This document shows positions 7,869 through 15,064 of a DNA stretch of 42,566 nt, one piece after another. Every line of letters begins with the position of its first letter. The stretch's first letter is position 1. The notes under the pieces are model-generated. The model worked only from the letters and a program-made list of their open reading frames with translations. It did not search any database and was not told the origin of the DNA. The stretch is taken from assembly GCA_016875435.1 (NCBI GenBank), contig VGRE01000006.1:1-42566 (forward strand), read 5' to 3'. The stretch is from Deltaproteobacteria bacterium (GTDB lineage Bacteria > Myxococcota_A > UBA796 > SXON01). The position numbers and the translations under genes were made by a program.

Positions 7869-8840
7869 ATGCGAACCGACGACGGCCACGGTGCCCGCAA
7901 CCGCTCCGAGAGACTCCTGCTCATCGCCAACCCGCGCGCCGGAGGCGGCCGGGCCGGCGCCCGCCGCGCGCAGATCGAAGCAGCGGCGACGCGGGCCTTC
8001 GAGCAGGTGGAAATCGTGTGGACCGAGGCTCCGGGGCACGCCACGGAGCTGGCGCGGGCGCGGGTCCGGCCGGGCGACGTGGTCGCGGCACTCGGTGGCG
8101 ACGGCACCTGCAACGAGGTGGTGAACGGGCTGATGGACGACACCGGCCCGCGCGAGCCCAGCGCCATCTTCACCACGATCCCCTTCGGCACGGGCGGCGA
8201 CTTCGTGCGGAGCCTGGAGATCCCGAGCCGCCTCGAGGATGCGCTCTGGGTGGCGGCAACGGGCACCACGGTGCACGTCGACGTGGGGCACGTGGCGTGG
8301 GAGAGCGGGGCCACCCGATGGTTCATCAACGTGGCCGGCGCGGGCGCCAACGCCGAGGTGTGCGAGCGCGTGAACCGGTCCGGGAAGCGCTGGGGTGGCA
8401 CGCTCACATTCCTCTGCGCCATCCTCGCCACCGTGCGCGACTTCAAGCCCTTGACGACACAATGGCGCTGGCAAGGGCCATCAGGAACCGGTGAGGTTGA
8501 AGCTCCCGCCTTGGCGGCATTTGTTGCTAATGCGCACTACTGTGGTGCAGGACTGTGGGTTGGGCGCGACGGATCGATGGCCGACGGCGCCCTCGACGTG
8601 ACCCTGATTCCCCCGCTGACGCTCGTCCAGGCGCTCGGCGCGCTGTTCCACGCCCGCACCGGGCGCCTCGAGAACATACCCGGCGCGATCCGCTTCCGTG
8701 CCGATACCATCGATATGGTAGGGGTATTGCCCATCGAGACCGATGGCGAGCCACGGGGGCCCGGCCCCGCCCGGTTCAGCCTGCGGCGCGGCGCCTTGCA
8801 GGTGAGGGGGGCCTGGCTTCGACCTCCGTTCTCAAATTGA
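7869..8840 (+). CDS. Diacylglycerol kinase-family lipid kinase
   Basis: A 323-aa lipid kinase of the DAGK catalytic family (YegS/DgkB/BmrU type), which phosphorylates diacylglycerol or a related lipid. It has IANPRAGGGR near residue 19, the nucleotide-binding GGDGTCNEVVNG near residue 76, and PFGTGGDFVRSL, in the usual order. It starts 9 nt after the Fe-S gene and probably shares its transcript, which with the AGPS-like enzyme points to membrane ether-lipid metabolism. A patch at about 8450-8565 (e.g. acacaatgg, gcatttgttgctaatgcg) uses more AT-rich codons than the rest. The stop lies in TCTCAAATTGAGA, a 13-nt palindrome that runs into an AT-rich tract. Confidence 0.85.
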   Translation: MRTDDGHGARNRSERLLLIANPRAGGGRAGARRAQIEAAATRAFEQVEIVWTEAPGHATELARARVRPGDVVAALGGDGTCNEVVNGLMDDTGPREPSAIFTTIPFGTGGDFVRSLEIPSRLEDALWVAATGTTVHVDVGHVAWESGATRWFINVAGAGANAEVCERVNRSGKRWGGTLTFLCAILATVRDFKPLTTQWRWQGPSGTGEVEAPALAAFVANAHYCGAGLWVGRDGSMADGALDVTLIPPLTLVQALGALFHARTGRLENIPGAIRFRADTIDMVGVLPIETDGEPRGPGPARFSLRRGALQVRGAWLRPPFSN

Positions 8841-9070
8841 GATTTATAATAATTTACATTTCACTCAAATGCGAGAAATCCTCATTGCGCCGTTGCCATC
8901 CGTGAGCAAACTTGGATAGATGAGGTGACCGGAACGAAAGGACTCCGCGCCTTTCTCCCCGGGGGCGTCGCGTTCGCGCGCCCGCGCCCTCCTGGACCCC
9001 CAGGAGAGCACGGTCTCGAGAATTTGCGTCTTTTGCAGTAAACCTCATTTCACGCAGCAAGGAGCCCACC
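8841..9070. other. 230-nt intergenic leader upstream of the HU gene
   Basis: The left end (to about 8880) is AT-rich and contains TATAAT at 8845-8850, but without a matching -35. A 7-bp hairpin CTCCTGG-ACCC-CCAGGAG lies at 8989-9006. The last ~45 nt before the HU gene are AT-rich (gaatttgcgtcttttgcagtaaacc), as expected for a promoter, but I cannot assign clear -35/-10 boxes. GCAAGGAGCCC supplies the ribosome binding site. Confidence 0.4.
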
Positions 9071-9346
9071 ATGAACAAGGCCGATCTCACCGAGCAGCTC
9101 TCCGTCAAGGCCGCGATCCCCAAGATCCGCGCCGCCCAGTACGTCAACATCATGATGGACACCATCCAGAACGCGCTCACCAAGGGCGAGAAGGTCACCA
9201 TCTCCGACTTCGGCACATTCACCGTGTCGCAGCGCCGCCAGTTCAAGGGCCACAACCCGAAGAACGGCAAGGTGATCCAGGTCCCCTCGCGCCGCATCCC
9301 GGTGTTCCGCGCCGGCAAGGGCCTCAAGGAAGCGTTGAACCCGTAA
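9071..9346 (+). CDS. hup: HU-family histone-like DNA-binding protein
   Basis: A 91-aa HU/IHF-family nucleoid protein that binds and bends DNA as a dimer. It has the MNKADLTEQLS start, the GEKVTISDFGTFTV turn, the beta-arm region RRQFKGHNPKNGKVIQVPSRRIPVF (arm tip normally RNPxTG, here HNPKNG), and the closing FRAGKGLKEAL helix. The ribosome binding site is AAGGAG, 7 nt before the ATG. It is a single-gene unit with a long leader. Just after the coding end, AACCC-GTAACA-GGGTTTTT could form a weak 5-bp terminator that overlaps the stop codon. Confidence 0.92.
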   Translation: MNKADLTEQLSVKAAIPKIRAAQYVNIMMDTIQNALTKGEKVTISDFGTFTVSQRRQFKGHNPKNGKVIQVPSRRIPVFRAGKGLKEALNP

Positions 9347-9496
9347 CAGGGTTTTTCGGGGGCGCCGGCCCATCGCCCGGTGCCCGTCGCAGATCGCGGT
9401 CGCTTCGCCGGTGGGGCCCTAGCCTCGTCGGCGTCGCGCTTTTCGGTGTCCCCGCTTTCTTGACCACCCCCCACCCCCGCGCATAGCAACTCCCGG

Positions 9497-10105
9497 ATGA
9501 TGGACGTCGACACGCTGCCGCCCCCGCTGTTCCGCGCCGCCACGGCCCGGTTGCCCTCCCGCTACGGTGATTTCAGCGTCGTGGCCTTCGAGCGTCCCGA
9601 CACCGGCGAGGAGTTCGGCGTGGTGGTACGGGGCAACCTCGACGGCGCGGAGGCCGTGCCGGTCCGCCTGCACTCGGAGTGCTTCACCGGCGACGTGATG
9701 GGCAGCCTCAAGTGCGACTGCCGCGACCAGCTCGAGGCGGCGCTCTCCTTCATCGGCCGCGCCGACAAGGGGGCGGTGGTCTACCTGCCCCAGGAGGGCC
9801 GAGGCATCGGCCTCGCCAACAAGATCCGGGCGTACGCCCTTCAAGACCAGGGCATGGACACCGTCGAGGCCAACCTCGCGCTGGGCTTCCCCGACGACAT
9901 GCGCCGCTACGACGTGGCCGCGGAGATCCTTCGCCAGCTTGGTGCCCGCTCCGTCGTGTTGTTGACCAACAACCCGTCGAAGGTGGCGGGCGTGGTGCGC
10001 GCGGGGCTGCCGGTGGTGGGGCAGATCCCGCTGCGGGCCACGCCCAACGTCCACAACCTCACCTACCTCGACACGAAGCGCGCCAAGTCCGGGCACCTGC
10101 TCTAG
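9497..10105 (+). CDS. ribA: GTP cyclohydrolase II (RibA)
   Basis: First enzyme of riboflavin synthesis; it opens GTP to the diamino-pyrimidinone with loss of formate and pyrophosphate. The 202-aa single-domain protein shows the zinc site SECFTGDVMGSLKCDC near residues 56-71, the GTP/catalytic segment YLPQEGRGIGLANKIRAY near residues 90-107, and the LLTNNPSK motif near 155. It is not fused to a RibB (DHBP synthase) domain, unlike many RibBA proteins. ATG 9497 is followed by a second in-frame ATG at 9500. No strong ribosome binding site is visible, and the gene stands alone between HU and a lipoprotein. Confidence 0.93.
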   Translation: MMDVDTLPPPLFRAATARLPSRYGDFSVVAFERPDTGEEFGVVVRGNLDGAEAVPVRLHSECFTGDVMGSLKCDCRDQLEAALSFIGRADKGAVVYLPQEGRGIGLANKIRAYALQDQGMDTVEANLALGFPDDMRRYDVAAEILRQLGARSVVLLTNNPSKVAGVVRAGLPVVGQIPLRATPNVHNLTYLDTKRAKSGHLL

Positions 10106-10157
10106 CTGGCGGGCCACTGCGGATATTGCCGTTATCGCCGCCTTCGTCGACAGGGCG

Positions 10158-10187
10158 TTGACATCCCAGGGGAGCGACGGCTAACCT
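10158..10187 (+). promoter_or_regulatory. Sigma-70-type promoter of the MopE-like lipoprotein gene
   Basis: A perfect -35 TTGACA (10158-10163) is followed after 18 bp by TAACCT (10182-10187), a plausible -10 of the TAnnnT type. Transcription would start near 10194, 29 nt before the ATG, with GGAGG in the leader at about 10210. Confidence 0.55.
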
Positions 10188-10222
10188 GCCGGCGCGCCGT
10201 CCCTGGCGCGGAGGTTCTCCCA

Positions 10223-12472
10223 ATGGCCGCTCGTCCCGTCCTGCCGCTGGTTGGTCCACTGCTCGTCCTCGCTGCTTGCAATGGCGACACGATCACCACG
10301 GTGGCCACGCCGTACCCCGACATGAAGCTGTCACAAGACCAGCTCGAGTTCGGCAAGCTCGAGTGGGGAGAGACGCAGTCGCGCACGGTGGTCCTGTCGA
10401 ACGAGGGCTTCGTCATCGAGAACGACGTGCTCCGTGGCATGGATATGGGCGTGGGCTCCCACGAGGACAGTCGCGGGGGCATCGACATCGGTCCCGGCAT
10501 GGCAGGCAGCTTTACCGTGGCGTGGAATGAAGACGACATCGAGTGCGACCCGCTCTACGCCGGCAGCGAGAGCGCGGGCGACGGCGAGGGGACGTCGCCC
10601 GACGCCAAGGCTGACTCGGGCGGTGGCGGTGGCGGTGGTAACGATAGCGAGGGTGGCGGCAGCGGCGGCGACTCCGACGGCGGCCCGACCGACTCCGGCG
10701 ATGGCGGCGGCGAAGGCTACCTGTTCCTGCTCCCGCCTTCCTGCTCCATCCCCATCACCGTCAAGTTCTCCCCCGCCGACGTGGGCGACGTCTGGGGCTC
10801 GCTGTTGATCGACAGCGTGCAGGCCGCCACCCCGGTCGACGACAACGGCGAACCGACCGACGAGCTGCCCGAGTACCTGCGCGATCCAGTCAACTGGTCG
10901 CAGCAGGTGTGGCTGCACGGCGAAGCTGAGAATGGCCAGGGCGCCGTGGTGGTGTCGCCGCGCAACTGGGATTTCGGCTACGTCTACCCGGGCGGCGAGG
11001 AGGCCGAGCCGGCCCGCGTTGCCATCAGCAACGTCGGCACCGGCGAGATCACCGTGGGTAGCGCGACCCTGACCGCCGACTGCGACGGCGCCTTCGCCAT
11101 CACCTCGGAGACCATCTCCAACCGCGTGCTGGCCGCCGGCGAGAGCACCCTCGTCGAGGTTGCCTACACCCCCGACAACACCGACGCCGCCTACTGCGAG
11201 ATGGAGGTCACCAGCAACGACGCGGCCAACAGCCTCGTGTCGGTCACCCTCAAGGGCAACAGCGGCGCCGACCCCGACAACACGCCCCCCACCGCCGCCG
11301 TGCGCTGGCCGGAGCCGGGCTACGAGTACAACAGCCCGAGCCCGCTCGACCTGGAGATCAACGTCTTCGACAAGAACCAGCCGGCCGACTCGCTCACCTG
11401 CCGGGTGAAGAGCATGCTCCAGGGAGCCAACATCGCCGACTGCACGCCCAGCGACGCCTCCGGGCACGTGGTGTTGTCCATCCCGAGAGACAGCTTCAAC
11501 ACCGGTGTCGACACGCTGACCGTGGTGGTCACCGACGCGGAAGGCATCTCGGCCGAGGCGAGCGTGTCGGTGCTGGTGAACACCGCCTACCCCGACAGCG
11601 ACGACGACGGCGACGGCTTCGGCGTCGAGTCCGACCCGCCTGACTGCGACGACCACAACCGCGACAGCTACCCTGAGGCGGCCGAGGTCTTCGACGGCGA
11701 GGACAACGACTGCGACGGCGTGACCGACGAGGGCACCGAGGGCTACGACGACGACGGCGACGCCGTGACCGAGGCCGAGGGCGACTGCAACGACTACAAC
11801 GCCCAGGTGTACCCGGGCGCGCCCGAGCGGGCCGACAGCGTCGATAACGACTGCGACGGCCGCACCGACGAGACCACCTCGCTCTACGACGACGACGGCG
11901 ACGGCTTCGCCGAGGTGAACCTCGACTGCAACGACGCCGACCCCGACGTTAGCCCGGCGGCCACGGAGATCTGCGACGGCATCGACAACGACTGCGACGG
12001 CCTGGAGGACAGCGCCGACGGCTGCATCTCGACCGACAGCGAGCCCATCGTGGTGGGCACGCCTCGCCCCTCGCAGAATGCCTGCATGGAAGGCGAGAGC
12101 ATCGCGCTCAGCGCCGAGGTCTTCGACGCCGACGGGCAGGCCACCACCTACCTCTGGGGCGACGACAAGAGTACCAACGGCTTCGACAACGCGACGGCCC
12201 AGACGGTGAACTGGACGTGTCCGCAGCTGGAGGATGGCATCTCGGGGCGCAACTACACGCTCTTCGTGCTCGCCACCGACCTCGACGGCCAGCAGGTGTG
12301 GGGGTACACCGTCGTGACCGTCTACCCCGACGATCATGGCCTCTACGACGACTACGAGGTGACCACCGTCACCGAGGGCAGCGGCTGCGGCTGGAGCGCA
12401 GGGGGCGGCGCCGCCAGCGCCGTGGGCGTGCTTGGCCTCGCCGCCCTGCTGCGCCGTCGCCGGTCCGACTAG
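10223..12472 (+). CDS. MopE-type metal-binding repeat lipoprotein with C-terminal anchor
   Basis: A 749-aa secreted protein. The N-terminal signal ends in a lipobox (LVLAAC). Two ASPM-SPD2-Hydin-like immunoglobulin regions follow (around residues 30-210 and 245-345), the first interrupted by a Gly/Ser/Asp linker. An Ig-like segment precedes three MopE-type repeats near 455-605 of the form DDDGDG...DCND...YPGA.E...DNDCDG, the kind linked to Cu/Ca binding. A further beta-domain leads to a C-terminal GCGWSAGGG, a hydrophobic stretch and RRRRSD, the layout of a MYXO-CTERM sorting signal. Having both a lipobox and a C-terminal sorting signal is notable. GGAGG precedes the ATG. It probably sits on the outer membrane or cell surface; the ligand is unknown. 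Confidence 0.8.
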   Translation: MAARPVLPLVGPLLVLAACNGDTITTVATPYPDMKLSQDQLEFGKLEWGETQSRTVVLSNEGFVIENDVLRGMDMGVGSHEDSRGGIDIGPGMAGSFTVAWNEDDIECDPLYAGSESAGDGEGTSPDAKADSGGGGGGGNDSEGGGSGGDSDGGPTDSGDGGGEGYLFLLPPSCSIPITVKFSPADVGDVWGSLLIDSVQAATPVDDNGEPTDELPEYLRDPVNWSQQVWLHGEAENGQGAVVVSPRNWDFGYVYPGGEEAEPARVAISNVGTGEITVGSATLTADCDGAFAITSETISNRVLAAGESTLVEVAYTPDNTDAAYCEMEVTSNDAANSLVSVTLKGNSGADPDNTPPTAAVRWPEPGYEYNSPSPLDLEINVFDKNQPADSLTCRVKSMLQGANIADCTPSDASGHVVLSIPRDSFNTGVDTLTVVVTDAEGISAEASVSVLVNTAYPDSDDDGDGFGVESDPPDCDDHNRDSYPEAAEVFDGEDNDCDGVTDEGTEGYDDDGDAVTEAEGDCNDYNAQVYPGAPERADSVDNDCDGRTDETTSLYDDDGDGFAEVNLDCNDADPDVSPAATEICDGIDNDCDGLEDSADGCISTDSEPIVVGTPRPSQNACMEGESIALSAEVFDADGQATTYLWGDDKSTNGFDNATAQTVNWTCPQLEDGISGRNYTLFVLATDLDGQQVWGYTVVTVYPDDHGLYDDYEVTTVTEGSGCGWSAGGGAASAVGVLGLAALLRRRRSD

Positions 12473-12494
12473 GCCGCCCCAGGCCTGTCGCAGG

Positions 12495-12518
12495 GCGTGG
12501 GGCAGGCGTGTCCCACGC
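12495..12518 (+). terminator. Stem-loop after the MopE-like gene
   Basis: GCGTGGG (12495-12501) pairs with CCCACGC (12512-12518) around a 10-nt loop, 20 nt after the stop codon. No T-run follows, so it is at best a weak or non-canonical terminator, or an mRNA 3'-end stabiliser. Confidence 0.3.
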
Positions 12519-12545
12519 GCCGCGGATTTCCCGCCTCCGGCCGTC

Positions 12546-12572
12546 CGGCACGGGGATTGCCTGTGCTAGCGT
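12546..12572 (+). promoter_or_regulatory. Candidate promoter of the Tad-like genes (sigma-54-like or extended -10)
   Basis: CGGCACGGGGATTGC differs from TGGCACG-N4-TTGC only in the first base and has the exact 10-bp GG-to-GC spacing (12547-12548, 12559-12560). Just after it, TGCTAGCGT (12564-12572) could instead be an extended -10. Either way the start site would fall at about 12572-12579, giving a very short leader or none for the ATG at 12579. Confidence 0.4.
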
Positions 12573-12578
12573 AGCCCC

Positions 12579-12986
12579 ATGCGTCCCTCCCGCGGCCAGA
12601 GCGCGACCGAGCTGGCGATCGCCCTGCCGATCGTGCTGGGACTGTTGTTCGCCGTGGTGGAGCTGGGCTTCTGGTTCGGCGGCACCCACTACGCCAACTA
12701 CGCGGCCTTCGCCGGCGCGCGAGCCCAGCAGGTGGGGGGCAACCCCGAGGCGGCGGTGAGCGCGCTGCTCGATGGGCGGGCCACCCGCGACGCCACCGCC
12801 CGCGCCGACGGCAGCGCCGTGCGGGTCGACATGCCCTGGGAGGCCGACCTCCCCTTCGTGAGCGGCATTGGCGACTTGTCCTACGACGTGACCGTGGTCG
12901 CGGGCCCCGACGAGGAGGGCTACGAGGGACTCTCGGGCGATCGCGCCGGTCGCTATGGCGACAACAACTGCCGGGGTCGCTGTTGA
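12579..12986 (+). CDS. TadE-like pseudopilin
   Basis: A 135-aa protein with a short basic N-terminus (MRPSRGQSATELAIALPIVLGLLFAVVELGFWFGG), which is the TadE signature: G-Q-x-A-x-E before a hydrophobic alpha-helix, the usual site of prepilin-type processing. TadE/TadG proteins are minor pseudopilins of Flp/Tad type IVc pili. The remainder is a small periplasmic domain ending in an unusual NNCRGRC. No recognisable ribosome binding site is seen and the leader is very short. It overlaps the next gene by 4 nt (TTGA). No Tad ATPase, secretin or FlpA prepilin gene is in the window. Confidence 0.75.
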   Translation: MRPSRGQSATELAIALPIVLGLLFAVVELGFWFGGTHYANYAAFAGARAQQVGGNPEAAVSALLDGRATRDATARADGSAVRVDMPWEADLPFVSGIGDLSYDVTVVAGPDEEGYEGLSGDRAGRYGDNNCRGRC

Positions 12987-14083
12987 GGCGCGCGCGCCAC
13001 CGCCGGGGCGCCGCCGCCATCCTCGTGGCGCTCTGCCTGATGTCACTGATGCTGGTGGCGGCCTTCTCCACCAACATGGGCATCGCGGTCAACGACAGGA
13101 TCCGCATGCAGGAGGCGGCCGACCTCTCCACCTACGCGGTGGCCTACAGCGAGGCGGCCTCGCTCAACGAGCTGACGCTGCTGAACCAGCAGATTGCCAA
13201 GGAGGCGCAGGACTGCCGCGACACCCTGTGGAATGGCGGCGCGCCGTGGTCCACTCCCTGCAACTGCGGGATGACCGATCCGCAGGCCGAGATCGAGATG
13301 CAGCTGTGCAAGGTCCGCATCGACCTCGCCATCGAGGACTTCGTGCGGCGGGCGCAGTACGACGAGACCGTCCGGGAGGCGCTGAAAGCTGGTTACGCGA
13401 CCGCAGGCGCAAACTTCACGGGGACGGAGTCGCAGACGAGCTTCTTCCACGACGTGAAAGGCAGCCCCACGGCCCGCGGCACCTACAATGTGATCTGGTC
13501 CACGAGCACCCTCGGCGGTGACAACAAGACGCCCTCGATCGCGGACTTCCGCCAGATCGCCGAGACCGCCTTCAACTACCGATTCAACAACTACTGCGTC
13601 ACGTCCCCGCCCTGCGGCTTGAGCGAGTTCGGGCGGCTCAGCCCGACGGTCGAGATGCCCACGTGGTTCTACAAGTCCACCCGCGACCCCGACGTGTGGG
13701 TGCTTGGCCGCACCTCGGGCACGCCCTTGAAACGATTCGTCGACAGCGATTTCCGAACGCGCCATCGCCACCATGGGTTCTTCGGTGCCTCGTCTACCGG
13801 CGGCGACGACAAGCTCTACGCCTACGCCGTGGCCAAGCCCTACGACGGCAGCGTGGGGCCGAGCGAACTCGAAGGCTACCAGGCCAACGGCAACATGGAA
13901 GTCTATGGCGTCTACCAGGCCCAGGGCATCGAGCTCCCGATGCGCTCGATGTACGACGAGTACCGTGCTCGCCTCGCCGGGGTGAACGACACCCTCGTCG
14001 GCGACCTCACGCCCGCCGACCTCGTGGGCATCGACGCCGCCCGCGAGAACCGCCCCTGGGACACCTCGAGGTTCGAGCACTGA
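12983..14083 (+). CDS. TadG-like (Flp pilus-assembly TadE/G-like) protein
   Basis: A 366-aa protein with a basic N-terminus, RRARHRRGAAAILVALCLMSLMLVAAFSTNMG, and then NDRIRMQEAADLSTYAVAYSEA, which matches TadG-like proteins: a membrane-anchored helix followed by the Q-x-A-A-D-x-A motif. The rest is a periplasmic domain with Cys residues (CRDTLW..CNCGMT, YCVTSPPCG) that could form disulfides. The inferred start is TTG 12983 within TTGA, sharing bases with the preceding stop; no better start matches the basic N-terminus. It overlaps the third gene by one base (TGATG), so the three pseudopilin-like genes form one unit. Confidence 0.7.
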   Translation: MRRARHRRGAAAILVALCLMSLMLVAAFSTNMGIAVNDRIRMQEAADLSTYAVAYSEAASLNELTLLNQQIAKEAQDCRDTLWNGGAPWSTPCNCGMTDPQAEIEMQLCKVRIDLAIEDFVRRAQYDETVREALKAGYATAGANFTGTESQTSFFHDVKGSPTARGTYNVIWSTSTLGGDNKTPSIADFRQIAETAFNYRFNNYCVTSPPCGLSEFGRLSPTVEMPTWFYKSTRDPDVWVLGRTSGTPLKRFVDSDFRTRHRHHGFFGASSTGGDDKLYAYAVAKPYDGSVGPSELEGYQANGNMEVYGVYQAQGIELPMRSMYDEYRARLAGVNDTLVGDLTPADLVGIDAARENRPWDTSRFEH

Positions 14084-14406
14084 TGCGCCGCCGGGGCCAG
14101 TCGGCGGTGGAGGCGATGCTGGTGGTGCCCATCATCGCGATGGCGATCATGGTGATGTACTACCTGTGGAGCGTGGCCTGGGCGGTTCAGAACGCTCACA
14201 TCCGCGCGCGCGAGTGCGTGTTGCACGGCGACCGGTACGCCCCGGCCGACGAGCCCTGCGACGCGCCCTTCACGGCGAGCAACTACACCCGCGCCAACTC
14301 CACCACCTTCCGATTTGCCGGCGGCGCCAACGACCGGACGCTCTCGGTGTTCGGCCGCGCCGAAACCATCCGCACCACCGCGGTCATCACCAGCACCTCC
14401 GAGTGA
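14083..14406 (+). CDS. Second TadE-like pseudopilin
   Basis: A 107-aa protein starting at the ATG of TGATG. MRRRGQSAVEAMLVVPIIAMAIMVMYYLWSVAW is again a TadE-type leader (G-Q-x-A-x-E followed by a hydrophobic helix). The short C-terminal domain has two Cys (ARECVLH, EPCDAPF). It is the third member of the Tad-like set. Its last 20 nt overlap the 3' end of rsmE on the opposite strand, so the two genes converge with overlap. Specific function unknown; assembly or initiation of a Tad-like filament or secretion complex is inferred. Confidence 0.7.
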   Translation: MRRRGQSAVEAMLVVPIIAMAIMVMYYLWSVAWAVQNAHIRARECVLHGDRYAPADEPCDAPFTASNYTRANSTTFRFAGGANDRTLSVFGRAETIRTTAVITSTSE

Positions 14407-15064
14407 GCAACAGGCCTGCGACAACCGCCGTGGGTGCCCTCAGGACGTGATCACCGAGGCGGGCGCCCATCCACCCCTCGGCGAGCAGCATCGCCCGCTC
14501 GCGGGCCGTCCAGCCGCCCTCGGGGCCCACCGCGAGGACTAGGCCCGCAGGGGCGCTAGGAGGCGGCGTGGTGGCGTCGAGGTCGCCGAACACCCTCGGC
14601 ACGCCCAGCGCGGCCGCGCGCGCCAGCGCCCCGTCCAGGCCGGTTAGCGCGAGCAGCGACACGGGACGCGGCCGACGGCACTGGCGGGCGGCGGCCAGGG
14701 CCACCCGCTCCAGGCGGTCGAGCCGGGCCGGGGCAGGCAGGCTCCGCTCGGCGGGAAAGAGCCAGAACTCGCTCGCGCCGGCCTCGGTGCCGAGGGTGAC
14801 GGCCTCCTCCACCAGCGCCGGGCGTGGCATGCCCAGCAGGACGACCGCCGTTCGCGGCGGCGGTGCAGGCGCGGGCTCGCCGATCTCTATCTCCACGCCA
14901 TGTCGCGACACTGCACGCAGCACCGCCGGGGCCTCGGAGTCGGCGTCGAAGACCTCCACGGTGTCGCCGGGGGCGAGGCGAAGCACGTCGCGGACGTAGT
15001 GCGCCTCGTCGTGGTCGAGGCGGGCGAGGCCCGGCGCGCAGCGGGGGACGAGCACCCGCTTCAT
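14387..15064 (-). CDS. rsmE: 16S rRNA (uracil-1498-N3) methyltransferase RsmE
   Basis: A 225-aa SPOUT-class methyltransferase that methylates U1498 of 16S rRNA. Family features in order are the N-terminal PUA-like part (DEAHYVRDVLRLAPGDTVEVFD), EAVTLGTEAGASEFW, RLERVALAAARQCRRP, and the SAM knot LAVGPEGGWTARERAML with LGDHVLRAPTAV. The usual R-I-L-R-x-E-T-A motif is slightly altered (HVLRAPTAV). The start at 15064 is in a 4-nt overlap (ATGA) with prmA, a common pairing in bacteria. The ORF extends to 15442 but that stretch lies inside prmA. Confidence 0.9.
   Translation of the reverse strand: MKRVLVPRCAPGLARLDHDEAHYVRDVLRLAPGDTVEVFDADSEAPAVLRAVSRHGVEIEIGEPAPAPPPRTAVVLLGMPRPALVEEAVTLGTEAGASEFWLFPAERSLPAPARLDRLERVALAAARQCRRPRPVSLLALTGLDGALARAAALGVPRVFGDLDATTPPPSAPAGLVLAVGPEGGWTARERAMLLAEGWMGARLGDHVLRAPTAVVAGLLLTRRCW

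Noticed and set aside
8845-8850. Perfect TATAAT box as a promoter for HU
   Set aside because: No -35 element lies 16-18 bp upstream and it is more than 200 nt from the HU start; it is probably chance in an AT-rich tract.
9344-9386. Terminators after HU
   Set aside because: AACCC/GGGTT has only five pairs and overlaps the stop codon; the larger GC hairpin after it has a mismatch and no T-run. Mentioned under HU but not called as a feature.
10331-12337. 668-aa minus-strand ORF opposite the MopE-like lipoprotein gene
   Set aside because: Val/Gly/Asp/His-rich mirror of the Asp-rich repeats; no independent start signal or domain.
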